Shown here: positions 1 to 9,659 of the stretch, piece by piece
How the letters are laid out: every line of letters starts with the position of its first letter
How positions within the stretch are numbered: position 1 is the first letter of the stretch
The notes under the pieces: generated by a model
Told to the model about the DNA's origin: nothing
Seen by the model: the letters and a program-made list of their open reading frames with translations, nothing else
The model's database searches: none
Source of the DNA: Microcaldota archaeon
Lineage (GTDB): Archaea; Micrarchaeota; Micrarchaeia; Micrarchaeales; CABMGC01
Assembly: GCA_021848065.1 (NCBI GenBank)
Contig: JAJZNA010000032.1
Coordinates: forward strand, 1-35,388
Reading direction: 5' to 3'
DNA: 35,388 nucleotides
Program-made: the position numbers and the translations under genes

Positions 1-2
1 GC

Positions 3-167
3 CATACGGGAGATAGGGATATAAATGCATCGAAGAATATATTTGAAAGAGCAATCTCTCAAACTACCGAAGGACATTCGGGAAGTTACGCCTCTGGAGA
101 TATTGTAAGACCTTCGCACATGAAGGCGGATGTCGCTGAATCAGGAACTATACTTGGTGCTTCATGA
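3..167 (+). CDS. tnpB: C-terminal end of IS200/IS605-family TnpB (OrfB) transposase/nuclease, truncated by window start
   Basis: Frame 3 reads HTGDRDINASKNIFERAISQTTEGHSGSYASGDIVRPSHMKADVAESGTILGAS*; 'GDRDxNASKNI' is the conserved C-terminal RuvC-III motif of TnpB. Confidence 0.85.
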   Translation, partial: HTGDRDINASKNIFERAISQTTEGHSGSYASGDIVRPSHMKADVAESGTILGAS

Positions 168-190
168 TGACCAATCAAAAAACACCATTG

Positions 191-225
191 GAAGCCCACG
201 ATTTTCAATCGTGGGAGGATGTCAC
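191..225 (+). ncRNA. Right-end hairpin of the IS605-type element / probable 3' end of omegaRNA scaffold
   Basis: Perfect 9-bp stem CCCACGATT-TTC-AATCGTGGG (195-215) followed by AGGATGTCAC, about 27 nt after the tnpB stop; typical IS605/IS1341 right-end layout. Confidence 0.65.
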
Positions 226-362
226 ATCAGGTAACTCTGCAATTATCTGTATTTGCATGGGAGTTATACGACATGAAGCCGAAGGATACGGGCCATTTCT
301 GGGACGCCAGAATGCCATTGACATCAAGTTCGCAGAGTCCTTGATAGAACGGTGCCCATCGC

Positions 363-722
363 ATGTTCATACCTGCAAATGCCGAAGCGTACCATAGAAG
401 CCGCATACTAGAGCAGATATATGATCTCAATGCCCAGGCAGTTGACATCATGGGCAAGGTAGTAAGAAGCCTGGATCCAAGCGACTTTGAAGGCCGCAAA
501 TACCACGTGTGGAATGTACGCCTTACTGCAGGCGAAGCCGCAGTAAACTTTGTAATGTCATTTGCCAAGATCATGTCCACTATGGACAGTACAAATTCTG
601 TAGAGATGTTCCGTCTGGCCGAAGGCCTGGCCCGCAAATTGGGTCTCGAAATCATGGCTAATGCTGCAAGTTCTGAGATTGCGGCACTTTCCAGAAATGC
701 ACTGTCTGACAATAGGCCTTGA
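363..722 (+). CDS. Hypothetical helical protein (possibly 5'-truncated)
   Basis: 119-aa ORF with coding-like composition; upstream in-frame stop at 345-347; no recognised domain. Confidence 0.4.
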   Translation: MFIPANAEAYHRSRILEQIYDLNAQAVDIMGKVVRSLDPSDFEGRKYHVWNVRLTAGEAAVNFVMSFAKIMSTMDSTNSVEMFRLAEGLARKLGLEIMANAASSEIAALSRNALSDNRP

Positions 723-879
723 TGCAACTGCTATCCATTTACCTGAAGAGTAACTCCGCAGTTAATCTCTATGCAAACTTACCAACCCCTCATTTACATC
801 CTTCTATCCTATCCATCCTTCGCGCCCTACATATGCACCACTTTATAAAATTTGGCACGTATATTGTATTGGGATGTAA

Positions 880-1557
880 ATGGTGGAATTGGGATGGCTC
901 GGCCATGCTGCATGGAGAATAAAATTTAGCAAAGCTACGGTTTTTGTTGATCCGTACCTTTCTCAGAATCCTTCTGCTTCTATGAAGGTTTCTGAAATAA
1001 AGGATGCGGATTATGTTATAGTAACGCACAATCATTTCGATCACATTGGCGGCAACGGCAATAATCTTCCTGATGCATTTGCCATAGCAAAGCGCACCAA
1101 GGCAAAGGTTGTCGGCATATTCGAGATGTCTGTTGCAGCACAGAAGGCGGGGCTTAAGGATGCAATAGGTATGAATATAGGGAGCATCGCGGACCTGGGC
1201 CCAATTAAAGTTGGCCTCACTACAGCTATACATTCTGGGGACGAAGCCGGAGTCATAATCAAGGCGGACAATGTAACCATATATCATGCAGGAGATACTG
1301 CCTTATTCAGCGACATGAAACTGATAAAGGAGCAGCACAAGCCAGACATAGCCCTGCTTCCTATAGGTGGGTTCTTCACAATGGGCCCAGAAGAGGCCGC
1401 AAAGGCTGCCGATATGATCGGGGCAAAAGTAACAATACCTATGCATTACAATACTTTCCCTCCGATCAAGCAGGACGCCAAAAAATTCGCAAGGCTGGTA
1501 AAGAAGTCGAATGTCAAGATCCTCAGTCCTGGCGAGGTCTTCAAGTTTACAAAGTGA
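880..1557 (+). CDS. Metal-dependent hydrolase, metallo-beta-lactamase fold (UPF0173/YtkL-like)
   Basis: MVELGWLGHAAWRI..FVDPYLSQNP...VIVTHNHFDHIGGN...HAGDTALFSDM; TATA-like TTTATAAAATT upstream. Confidence 0.88.
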   Translation: MVELGWLGHAAWRIKFSKATVFVDPYLSQNPSASMKVSEIKDADYVIVTHNHFDHIGGNGNNLPDAFAIAKRTKAKVVGIFEMSVAAQKAGLKDAIGMNIGSIADLGPIKVGLTTAIHSGDEAGVIIKADNVTIYHAGDTALFSDMKLIKEQHKPDIALLPIGGFFTMGPEEAAKAADMIGAKVTIPMHYNTFPPIKQDAKKFARLVKKSNVKILSPGEVFKFTK

Positions 1558-1576
1558 TGTTGTAATAGGTGCAAAA

Positions 1577-2137
1577 ATGGCATTGGCATCAATCGCTTTC
1601 TCTATAGGCGCATTCTCGATAGCCGCAATACTATCCGGAATGTTCCTTCTGGGAAAAGACAAGGGAAAAGGGTCTGAGAAGACCTTGGGCGTGATAAACG
1701 TCTTTGTTGGTCTGGCAATAGGTATATCGTCATTGTTGTTGTTATTGACGACTCCGTTTGGAACTACTTCCCCGGCAACTAATGTGGAGCTTATGTTCTC
1801 CCTTCTGCAGCTGATCTTCGCATTCGTGTGGGCCACATTTGGCTTCGCGCTGCTGAATGGATGGGACATGAAGTTCATAGGGAGCATGACTCTTGTGTTG
1901 TTCATATACAACCTGATAACTTTCCTGCTCGTACCGGCCCTATGGTCCGGGGCGTTCACGGCTGCAGGACTTGTGATCGTGGAGCTTACTCTGCTATCTT
2001 ATCTGGCAGACGAGGTCGGCTTCTGGGCAGTGACCCATGGAAAGATGAAGGGTGCGCCGCAGGGATGGATCCTGATAATATCTGGATTCCTTTCAATAAT
2101 CCTTGCAGTGGTTGTGGGTGGCATACTGCCTCTATGA
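1577..2137 (+). CDS. Multi-pass membrane protein, AmiS/UreI transporter-like (tentative)
   Basis: About 6 hydrophobic segments; ATG at 1577 follows the upstream gene closely; FAFVWATFGFALLNGWD and C-terminal GWILIISGFLSIILA pattern resemble AmiS/UreI. Confidence 0.5.
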   Translation: MALASIAFSIGAFSIAAILSGMFLLGKDKGKGSEKTLGVINVFVGLAIGISSLLLLLTTPFGTTSPATNVELMFSLLQLIFAFVWATFGFALLNGWDMKFIGSMTLVLFIYNLITFLLVPALWSGAFTAAGLVIVELTLLSYLADEVGFWAVTHGKMKGAPQGWILIISGFLSIILAVVVGGILPL

Positions 2138-2160
2138 ACTGAAACTGTGATTTAGAAAAC

Positions 2161-2195
2161 CGGTCCGGCCATGTGCCGGGCCGAATCAGTTTTTC
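2161..2195 (+). terminator. Hairpin plus T-tract terminator-like element
   Basis: CGGTCCGGC-CATGT-GCCGGGCCG followed by AATCAGTTTTT just downstream of the 1577-2137 ORF. Confidence 0.45.
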
Positions 2196-2276
2196 CATTA
2201 TTGGGCCGCTTGTTGCCCCATCTATTTTCTTATTTGTACGTCATTATTACATCAAGCATGCATACTGCAGGTTCCT

Positions 2277-4064
2277 CTATGCGGGGGACCGCTTGCGTCC
2301 TCTCTTTCCCGTCCTTCCGAAGCCCCCGAGTATTGTCGATGTGTTTATCAGGGCTATGTGGGAGTATGCCTGCGGGAAGTTGCCTACAAGCTCTCCGCTA
2401 TAGGGGTCTATGTCCTCGGAAAGCAGCCCAAGGTGGTTGGAGTGGGATATTATGTTGTTGAAAAGTTTCACTGCCTCTTCCTTCTCGCCTATCTCATAGA
2501 GCGCTTCAATCAGCCAGAATGTGCATGCTATCAGCGCGTTCTTGGGCATCCCAAAATCATCCTTTGCCGAGTACCTTATAACGAAGCCATTCTTCAGAAG
2601 CCCTGCCTTTATGGCATCAATGGTGGCTTTCATCTTCGGATGGTCGTATTCAATGAAACCGAAGAATGGCATGAGTAGAAGGCTCGCATCCAGCGTGTCA
2701 GAGCCGTAATACTGCACAAACGATTTCATCTTCTCGTTCCATCCGTTCTTGACCACATCCCTCTTTATCTGCCTTGCCACTCCGCTCCACCTCGTGGCCG
2801 CGTCATATTTCTTGAAATGTTTGGCTATCTTGACTGCCCTGTCAACGGCAACCCACGACATCACTTTGGAGAAGGTGAAATGCTCCTGCATATTTCTGAA
2901 CTCCCATATGCTGCTATCCTTGTTCTTCCAGCTGTTTATCGCAGATTCTGCAGACGAGTATACTACGCCCCACTGCTCGTTTGAGAGGTCTCTCACCCTG
3001 TAATCAACATAGAAGAAATGTATCGCATCCAGCAGTTCTCCGAATATGTCCTGCTGCCTGTGCAGATACGCTGCGTTTCCTACCCTCACCGGCCTGGACC
3101 CCATGTATCCCTCCAGGTAATCAAGTGTCCTTTCCTTGAGCTCCCTCTCGCCGTTTATTCCGAAAAGGGGCTGCTGCATAGCCCCGCTTTCTGAGAATAT
3201 CTTATTAAGCCATGTGATGAATTCGTGCGCAACGTCAGACTTCCCTATCCTGAGAAGTGCGAGGACCGTGAAAGAGGCATCGCGTATCCAGCAATATCTA
3301 TAGTCCCAGTTCCTTACGTCCCCTATTATCTCCGGAAGCGACGTGGTCGGCGCTGCCACTATGGCCCCGGAGTCGTCGTAGGTCAACATCCTAAGAGTAA
3401 GGGCGGATCTTATCACATGTTTCCTGAACTGGTCCGGTGCCTTTATGTTTGAAGCCCATTTTTTCCAATGCTCCTGCGTCTTCTTCATGTCTGCCTTTAT
3501 ATCATTTACTGACTGCCCTGGCTTTATCATGTTGTATGTGAGGGCTATGTAAGACTCCTTGTCGATGTCAATGTATTTTCCTTCAACTATCTTGGAAAGA
3601 TCCATGTTGGAGTACACATAAAGTATCTCCTTCTCGGTCTTGTATGCTATCCGGTCCCCCTCGATGCTTACTTTAGGAATTCCTGTAGCGTAGTTGAACT
3701 TGGGGTTTATGCCAAACTTTAGCTTCATGCTCCCTTTCTTGGGCACAACGAATCTCTGTATCTCCGACGCCCTCTTGACGCCTTCCTTGTCTTCGTAATA
3801 TGGGAAGTAGTCATAAAGCTCTATTTCAGCATCCTCGTCGCTGAACGTGGTTTTCAGCACATTCGTGTCATCCACGTATTCCTGCGATCTCTTGCATTCG
3901 TGCTCTGGATCTACTCTGAATTCCCCTCCCTTGCTCTTGTCCAGCAGCTTCGCGAATATGGATGGCGAATCGAACCTTGGCATGCAAAACCAGTCTATCG
4001 ACGCCTCATCCGAAACAAGAGCGATGGTTCTCCCATTGCCTATCATCCCGTATTCCAACGACAT
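2277..4064 (-). CDS. Glycoside hydrolase family 15 glucoamylase/trehalase-like
   Basis: MSLEYGMIGNGRTIALVSDEASIDWFCMPRFDSPSIFAKLLD...NWDYRYCWIRDASFTVLALLRIG...; typical prokaryotic GH15; start placed at the internal MSLEYG. Confidence 0.9.
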   Translation of the reverse strand: MSLEYGMIGNGRTIALVSDEASIDWFCMPRFDSPSIFAKLLDKSKGGEFRVDPEHECKRSQEYVDDTNVLKTTFSDEDAEIELYDYFPYYEDKEGVKRASEIQRFVVPKKGSMKLKFGINPKFNYATGIPKVSIEGDRIAYKTEKEILYVYSNMDLSKIVEGKYIDIDKESYIALTYNMIKPGQSVNDIKADMKKTQEHWKKWASNIKAPDQFRKHVIRSALTLRMLTYDDSGAIVAAPTTSLPEIIGDVRNWDYRYCWIRDASFTVLALLRIGKSDVAHEFITWLNKIFSESGAMQQPLFGINGERELKERTLDYLEGYMGSRPVRVGNAAYLHRQQDIFGELLDAIHFFYVDYRVRDLSNEQWGVVYSSAESAINSWKNKDSSIWEFRNMQEHFTFSKVMSWVAVDRAVKIAKHFKKYDAATRWSGVARQIKRDVVKNGWNEKMKSFVQYYGSDTLDASLLLMPFFGFIEYDHPKMKATIDAIKAGLLKNGFVIRYSAKDDFGMPKNALIACTFWLIEALYEIGEKEEAVKLFNNIISHSNHLGLLSEDIDPYSGELVGNFPQAYSHIALINTSTILGGFGRTGKRGRKRSPA

Positions 4065-4216
4065 CATCCACACCAAAATGTTAGTTTATCGAAGTAATGT
4101 TATAAATCAGTTGCGCAAACCAGTATGGGCGCAGTGCGTTCTGGAGTTGTTCCAGGAATGGAAATATATGCGACTACATGAAATACAAGGAAGGTCAAGC
4201 CCATTTTCGGAAACGA

Positions 4217-4226
4217 ATATATAAAC
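4217..4226 (+). promoter_or_regulatory. TATA box for the cyclase-gdh-aldh operon
   Basis: ATATATAAAC about 35-42 nt before the GTG start at 4259. Confidence 0.4.
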
Positions 4227-4258
4227 TCGTAAACATACTTTATGATATTGGGAGGCCT

Positions 4259-4876
4259 GTGCTTAAAATATATGACATATCAATGAAAATAAGGGAAGGA
4301 ATGCTGGTGTATCCTGGGAACCCAAATCCGCGGATAACACGCTACTCAAAGATTCCGCGAAGGTCAACAAACGAGTCTCTGATAAGCCTTGGCTCGCATA
4401 CAGGCACTCACGTCGACGCTGGATTGCATGTATCAAATTCGGGATACACTGCAGACATGATACCTCTGAGATCGTTTATGGGGCGATGCAGGGTCATAGA
4501 CTTAACCCATTGCGGTAATGAGATACACGGGCATGACTTGAAGGGCAAGATAAACCGCGCCAGGATAGTCCTGCTCAAGACAAACAATTCCACAAAGCAG
4601 TATAAGCGATTCCGCAAGGATTTTGCACATGTCTCAATGGACGCCGCAAAATACCTCATAAGCGCAGGGGTGAAGACAATGGGCATAGACTACCTCAGCG
4701 TAAAGAAATTCGGAACGGACGACGATGTGCACGCGTTAATAATAAACAGAATGACCCTGTTCGAGGGTCTATGCCTGAGGGACGTTCCGGGAGGGCAGTA
4801 TACCTTTCTCGGCCTACCTCTGAGAATAGCCACTGACGGGGCCCCAGCACGAGCCATACTGCTAAAAGAAACATGA
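4259..4876 (+). CDS. Cyclase family / kynurenine formamidase-like metal-dependent hydrolase
   Basis: Motif SHTGTHVDAGLH (HxGTHxDxxxH); GTG start preceded by GGGAGG; MKIREGMLVYPGNPNP. Confidence 0.85.
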   Translation: MLKIYDISMKIREGMLVYPGNPNPRITRYSKIPRRSTNESLISLGSHTGTHVDAGLHVSNSGYTADMIPLRSFMGRCRVIDLTHCGNEIHGHDLKGKINRARIVLLKTNNSTKQYKRFRKDFAHVSMDAAKYLISAGVKTMGIDYLSVKKFGTDDDVHALIINRMTLFEGLCLRDVPGGQYTFLGLPLRIATDGAPARAILLKET

Positions 4877-4880
4877 TTGC

Positions 4881-5981
4881 ATGAAAGCTGCCGCCATAAT
4901 GCCCAAGAAAATAGGATCCCTGCACTTTGTCGAAGTACCCGTGCCAAGGATATCTCCGGAGGAAGTCCTGGTAAGGATAATACGGGTGGGCCTAGACGGC
5001 ACAGACAAGGAGATTGGGATGGGCTATTACGGGACTGCCCCAAAGGGCTGCGATTACTTGATAGTGGGCCATGAGTCATTTGGGAGGGTGGAAAAGATGG
5101 GAGATGGCACATCTGGGTGCGGCTTGAAGGTGGGCGACTATGTGGTGGCAACCGTCAGGCGCCCTGACAAGTGCATAAACTGTGCGGCAGGGGAATCCGA
5201 CATGTGCCTTACTGGAAACTACACCGAGCGAGGGATAAAGGGTGCACACGGCTACATGACCGAGTACTACAAGGAGGTGCCTGCGAACCTTGTAAAGATA
5301 CCAAGTAGCATAGCAGAGCCTGCGGTCATGCTTGAGCCCATGAGCATAGCCGAGAAGGCGGTAACCCAGCCTTTCGAAATACAGTCAAGGATGGTATGGG
5401 CGCCGAAAACTGCGGTGGTGCTGGGCACCGGCACAGTGGGCCTGTTTGCCGCGATGTTGCTGCGGCTAAGAGGCCTTGACGTGGTGTCTGTGGACAGGAC
5501 CGAAAGCAACCCAATAAAGGAGGACATATTCAAGTCTATGGGAATAAGGCATATCAATTCCTCAAAGGTTGCCATTGGGGATATTCCGAAGTCTATTGGA
5601 AAGAATGTAGATATCGTAGTGGAGCTTACTGGAAGCCCAGCCGTAGTCTACGATGCCATGAATCTGTCCGGCCCTAATGGCCTGGTCTCTCTGGTCAGTG
5701 TAACTGGCGGAAGCTACGTTGCAAACGTAGACATGGCCAAGCTGAACTACAATCTTGTGCTAGGGAACAGGGTTGTTGTTGGCGTAGTGAATTCAAACAT
5801 AAAGTACTTTAGGAAAGGCGTAGCTGATATGGTGTCGATAGAGAAGGCACACCCAGGCCTCCTTAAGGGCATGATAACACGACGGGTGCCTTTTGAGGAA
5901 TTCGACAATTATGGTATTCTGGAGGATAGGGAACAGATAAAAGTTGTAATAGAGTTCGAAAAAATTCTTAAAAAAGGGTAA
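4881..5981 (+). CDS. gdh: Glucose 1-dehydrogenase (MDR family, archaeal type)
   Basis: GLDGTDKEI, YLIVGHESFGRVE, CINC..C structural-zinc loop, VVLGTGTVGLFAAMLLRLRG Rossmann motif; archaeal GDH-like throughout. Confidence 0.85.
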   Translation: MKAAAIMPKKIGSLHFVEVPVPRISPEEVLVRIIRVGLDGTDKEIGMGYYGTAPKGCDYLIVGHESFGRVEKMGDGTSGCGLKVGDYVVATVRRPDKCINCAAGESDMCLTGNYTERGIKGAHGYMTEYYKEVPANLVKIPSSIAEPAVMLEPMSIAEKAVTQPFEIQSRMVWAPKTAVVLGTGTVGLFAAMLLRLRGLDVVSVDRTESNPIKEDIFKSMGIRHINSSKVAIGDIPKSIGKNVDIVVELTGSPAVVYDAMNLSGPNGLVSLVSVTGGSYVANVDMAKLNYNLVLGNRVVVGVVNSNIKYFRKGVADMVSIEKAHPGLLKGMITRRVPFEEFDNYGILEDREQIKVVIEFEKILKKG

Positions 5982-5985
5982 TCTT

Positions 5986-7434
5986 ATGGAAAGGGACATG
6001 ATGATGTATATACGTGGCAAGTGGGTAAAGTCGTCAAGCGGCAAAACGCTTGAGAAGCTCAATCCAAGCACTGGCCGCACGATCCGAAGGTTCCAGGCAG
6101 GAACGCGCGAGGATGTCGCTAGGGCCATAGACGCCGCGCAGGAATCCTGGGAGAAGTGGTATGCAAGCGGTTCTGTGGCGAGGTCCAAGGTTATGTACCG
6201 CGCGCTGGGACTTATCTCGAAACACAGGAACGAACTTGAGAGAATACTGATAACAGAAAACGGGAAGATACCCAAAGAAGCGCGCGAGGAAGTCGATGGG
6301 GTCTTGGACCAGTTGCAGTATTACGCAGAATTTGCCAGGAAGATAACTGGAGATCTCGTCGAAGGGGACACCAACTCCAGGAAGATATTGCAATATCTGG
6401 TGCCTTATGGTGTTGTGGTGGCAATAACCCCATGGAACTTCCCCGCAGGGATGGTGGCAAGGAAGCTGGGCCCTGCCCTGATAACTGGAAATTCCGTGGT
6501 GCTTAAGCCGAGCAGTGACACTCCAAGCAGTGCTGCGTGGATAGTGGATAAGTTCGTGCAGGCAGGCATTCCGAAAGGAGTGCTTAACCTTGTCACAGGT
6601 AAGGGCTCGGAGATAGGGGACCATATCGCCTCGCACAGGGACGTGGGGCTGATAACAATGACTGGTTCCACATCCACTGGGCAGAGAATAATGGAGAAAG
6701 CTGCATCAAATATGTCCAAGGTAATACTTGAGCTCGGCGGAAAGGCTCCTTTCATTGTGTGGAAGGATGCGGATCTCCCGTCTGCGCTAAAGGCTCTCGT
6801 ATGGGCAAAGTACTGGAACACAGGCCAATCCTGCATAGCCGCTGAGAGGCTCTACATACATGAGGATGTATACAACACATTTATCAAGAAGTTCGCCGAG
6901 CTCTCCAAGCGCCTGCGCGTAGGCAACCCGGCCCACTCCGACATGGGTCCCATGATAAACAGCGCGGCTGTAAGCAACATGGCTAGGTTTGTCCAAGATG
7001 CAATAGGGGATGGCGCAAGAGTTCTTGTCGGGGGCAAAAGGCTTTCGGGAAAGAATTTTGGGGAAGGCTATTTCTATCAGCCTACCTTGATTGACGGTAT
7101 TGACCAGAAGTCTGAACTATTCCAGGAAGAGGTATTCGGCCCTGTGCTTGGCGCAATGGGCGTTTCCGACGAGGAAGAGATGATACGCCTGGCCAATGAT
7201 TCAAGATATGGTCTTGCATCGTACCTCTTCACCAAAGACCATGGACTCATGTTCAGGGCCGCAGAGGCTGTACGCTTCGGCGAACTTTACATCAACATGC
7301 AGGGGCCCGAGTCTACCCAGGGCTATCACACTGGTTTCAGGCTTACTGGCCAGTCGGGGGAAGGGAGCAAGCATGGCGTATCAGAATATCTCAAGCTAAA
7401 GAACGTTTATTTTGATTATAGCAAGCATGGATGA
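5986..7434 (+). CDS. NAD(P)-dependent aldehyde dehydrogenase, likely glyceraldehyde dehydrogenase
   Basis: ITPWNFPAGMVARKLGPAL, VILELGGKAPFIV, NTGQSCIAAERLYI catalytic Cys, EEVFGPVLG; located 4 nt after gdh. Confidence 0.88.
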   Translation: MERDMMMYIRGKWVKSSSGKTLEKLNPSTGRTIRRFQAGTREDVARAIDAAQESWEKWYASGSVARSKVMYRALGLISKHRNELERILITENGKIPKEAREEVDGVLDQLQYYAEFARKITGDLVEGDTNSRKILQYLVPYGVVVAITPWNFPAGMVARKLGPALITGNSVVLKPSSDTPSSAAWIVDKFVQAGIPKGVLNLVTGKGSEIGDHIASHRDVGLITMTGSTSTGQRIMEKAASNMSKVILELGGKAPFIVWKDADLPSALKALVWAKYWNTGQSCIAAERLYIHEDVYNTFIKKFAELSKRLRVGNPAHSDMGPMINSAAVSNMARFVQDAIGDGARVLVGGKRLSGKNFGEGYFYQPTLIDGIDQKSELFQEEVFGPVLGAMGVSDEEEMIRLANDSRYGLASYLFTKDHGLMFRAAEAVRFGELYINMQGPESTQGYHTGFRLTGQSGEGSKHGVSEYLKLKNVYFDYSKHG

Positions 7435-7449
7435 CCGGGCCCTAGGGGT

Positions 7450-8340
7450 TCATGCCTTTCCAAGCAGTGGCCTTAGCCTTCCGTATGCCTCCCTGCCATC
7501 CTTCTTGCCTATCTCTTCCAGCGGCGGTACGGCACACGTGGACTCCCTACCCATCACCGTATTGTAAAACAGATAGTTGTAGTTTGATGGGAACGGCAAA
7601 CTTCCTGCCTTGGACATGATCTCCGTAAGCAGTGACTGCATCTTCCTTGCCTTTTCTACACTGCCCAGCTCGTACATCTTATGCACCTTCTTTGCAAGCC
7701 CTGTGAAATTTGTAGTGCCACATACTCCTCCGCTAGCACCTAGCATGAGTGATGGCAGAAGGAGATTATCCATGCCCTGGAATATTGCAAGCCTATCGGA
7801 AAACCGATTCACGACCTCAGAGAAGAATCCGAAATCCATGCTGCTGTCCTTTATGCCCACTATGTTTTCATGACTCTCTGCAAGAGAACTTATCGTCTCC
7901 ACTCCAAGCGCATTGCCCGTAAGCTGTGGTATATTGTACAGTATCATCGGCCCATCTATCTCTTTGGCTATACTGCCAAAGTATTTCAGCATGGACTCTT
8001 GGCTTACCCTCATGTAATATGGGGTAACTACTACAACCGCATCAGCTCCTAGCTTCAATGCCTTTTTGGATACCACTACTGTCTCAGAGGCTGAGCCTCT
8101 TCCCGTTCCTGGAAGGAATAGCATGCGCTTTTCAACTCGCTCCCTGAATGCCTCAATGACTGACATGTGCATGTCCTTGTCCATCAATGGGAATGCCCCT
8201 GTGGATCCTGAAGGGAAAACGCCGTCAACTCCGGATTTCTCCAGAAAATGTACAAGCGCATCCACAGCTCTCGCATCAACAACCCCGTCTTTTATCGGTG
8301 TAATAACCGGGCACACAATGCCCTTCATAGCCTTTCCCAT
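7450..8340 (-). CDS. kdgA: 2-keto-3-deoxygluconate aldolase (DapA/NAL family)
   Basis: GVDGVFPSGSTGAFPLMD, ILYNIPQLTGN, IVGIKDSSMDF Schiff-base Lys; genomic context of the ED pathway. Confidence 0.85.
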   Translation of the reverse strand: MGKAMKGIVCPVITPIKDGVVDARAVDALVHFLEKSGVDGVFPSGSTGAFPLMDKDMHMSVIEAFRERVEKRMLFLPGTGRGSASETVVVSKKALKLGADAVVVVTPYYMRVSQESMLKYFGSIAKEIDGPMILYNIPQLTGNALGVETISSLAESHENIVGIKDSSMDFGFFSEVVNRFSDRLAIFQGMDNLLLPSLMLGASGGVCGTTNFTGLAKKVHKMYELGSVEKARKMQSLLTEIMSKAGSLPFPSNYNYLFYNTVMGRESTCAVPPLEEIGKKDGREAYGRLRPLLGKA

Positions 8341-8461
8341 CGCATCACATCAAGTCAACATCCTCAGATGCGACTATAATTACACTTTTTGCACGGCAAC
8401 GAATAAAAGGATTCGGAGCCACTTCTTTAATCATGCTATTTATCATGCTGGATGTGGGATT

Positions 8462-9655
8462 ATGCAGACAATAAAAAACATCGAGATATTTGAATTGGGA
8501 GAAAAGGGTTCTGAGAAGTCAAGTCCGTGGAGCTCGACGATACTTATCCTCAGGATCACTGCAAGCGACGGCACTGTGGGGTACGGAGAGGCGCCTACAA
8601 CAATGATGACTCTACCTGTCCTAGAGGCGATGAAGGAAGTGGGGCGGATACTTAAGGGCAGGAGTGTGGAGGAGATCCAGAAGAATTACATGGAGGTGTA
8701 CAAGCATTCATTCTATCTCCCCGTCTCCATGGAAACTACATCCGCGTTAAGTGCATTTGAAATCGCGTCATGGGACATAGTGGGGAAGATGTACGGCATG
8801 CCTGTATACAATGCATTTGGGGGCAAGGTGCGCGACAAGATAAGGGCATACGCAAACGGTTGGTATGACGAGTGCATCACTCCCGAAGATTTCGTTTCCA
8901 AGGCAAGGTACGCCAAGAAGCAGGGCTTCACTGGGGTGAAGTTCGATCCTTTCGGCGATGCGTTTGATTCACTGGACAGAGAGCACGCATCACATGCGCA
9001 TGACATAGTGTCTTCGTTAAGGGAGCATTTCAAGGACATGGATCTGATGATAGAATGCCACGGCAGGTTCAATGCAAACTCTGCGATAAGGGCCGCAAAG
9101 GCTGTCGAGGATTCTGACCCACTTTTTATGGAAGAGCCAGTGCACCCTGACCAGTTCGAGGGCCTTCTCAGGTTCAGGGCCGCCACAAAGGTCACTGTTG
9201 CTCTCGGCGAGCGCGTGCTAAACAACAACCTCTTCACCAACTACCTCACAAATGACGCGGTGGATGTGCTACAGCCTGACATTACAAATTGCGGCGGGCT
9301 CATGCAGGCCAAGAGCATCTCGCAGGCCGCGCAGTCCTTCGGCGCTGAGATGGCATTCCACAATGCATTCGGGCCTGTGCAGACTGCGGCCACGCTTAAT
9401 GTAGGCTCCACAATACCTAACCTGCTCATACAGGAGAGCTTCGAGGCCTTCTGGCCCGACTGGAAGAAGCGGCTAGTAAAGTCTGGCTATTCCCTGGAGG
9501 ACGGCTACTTCAGGCTGAGTGGAAAACCAGGGCTAGGCATAACTATAGACGAGCACATACTGGACGAATATCAGATCGGTGGGATGGAGAGCTTCAATGC
9601 AGATGAGCCTTCATGGACAGTAAAGGGCACATTCAAGCCCTACTCCAGCAGGTGA
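8462..9655 (+). CDS. Gluconate/galactonate dehydratase, mandelate racemase/enolase superfamily
   Basis: Start at ATG 8462 ([37 protein letters not shown]); [51 protein letters not shown]. Confidence 0.85.
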   Translation: MQTIKNIEIFELGEKGSEKSSPWSSTILILRITASDGTVGYGEAPTTMMTLPVLEAMKEVGRILKGRSVEEIQKNYMEVYKHSFYLPVSMETTSALSAFEIASWDIVGKMYGMPVYNAFGGKVRDKIRAYANGWYDECITPEDFVSKARYAKKQGFTGVKFDPFGDAFDSLDREHASHAHDIVSSLREHFKDMDLMIECHGRFNANSAIRAAKAVEDSDPLFMEEPVHPDQFEGLLRFRAATKVTVALGERVLNNNLFTNYLTNDAVDVLQPDITNCGGLMQAKSISQAAQSFGAEMAFHNAFGPVQTAATLNVGSTIPNLLIQESFEAFWPDWKKRLVKSGYSLEDGYFRLSGKPGLGITIDEHILDEYQIGGMESFNADEPSWTVKGTFKPYSSR

Positions 9656-9659
9656 TCGT

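Noticed and set aside
1303-1959. 218-aa minus-strand ORF
   Set aside because: Overlaps two well-supported plus-strand genes; no recognisable features.
8066-8461. N-terminal extension of the gluconate dehydratase ORF
   Set aside because: Antisense to kdgA and upstream of a TATA-like box; family proteins start at [11 protein letters not shown] (8462).
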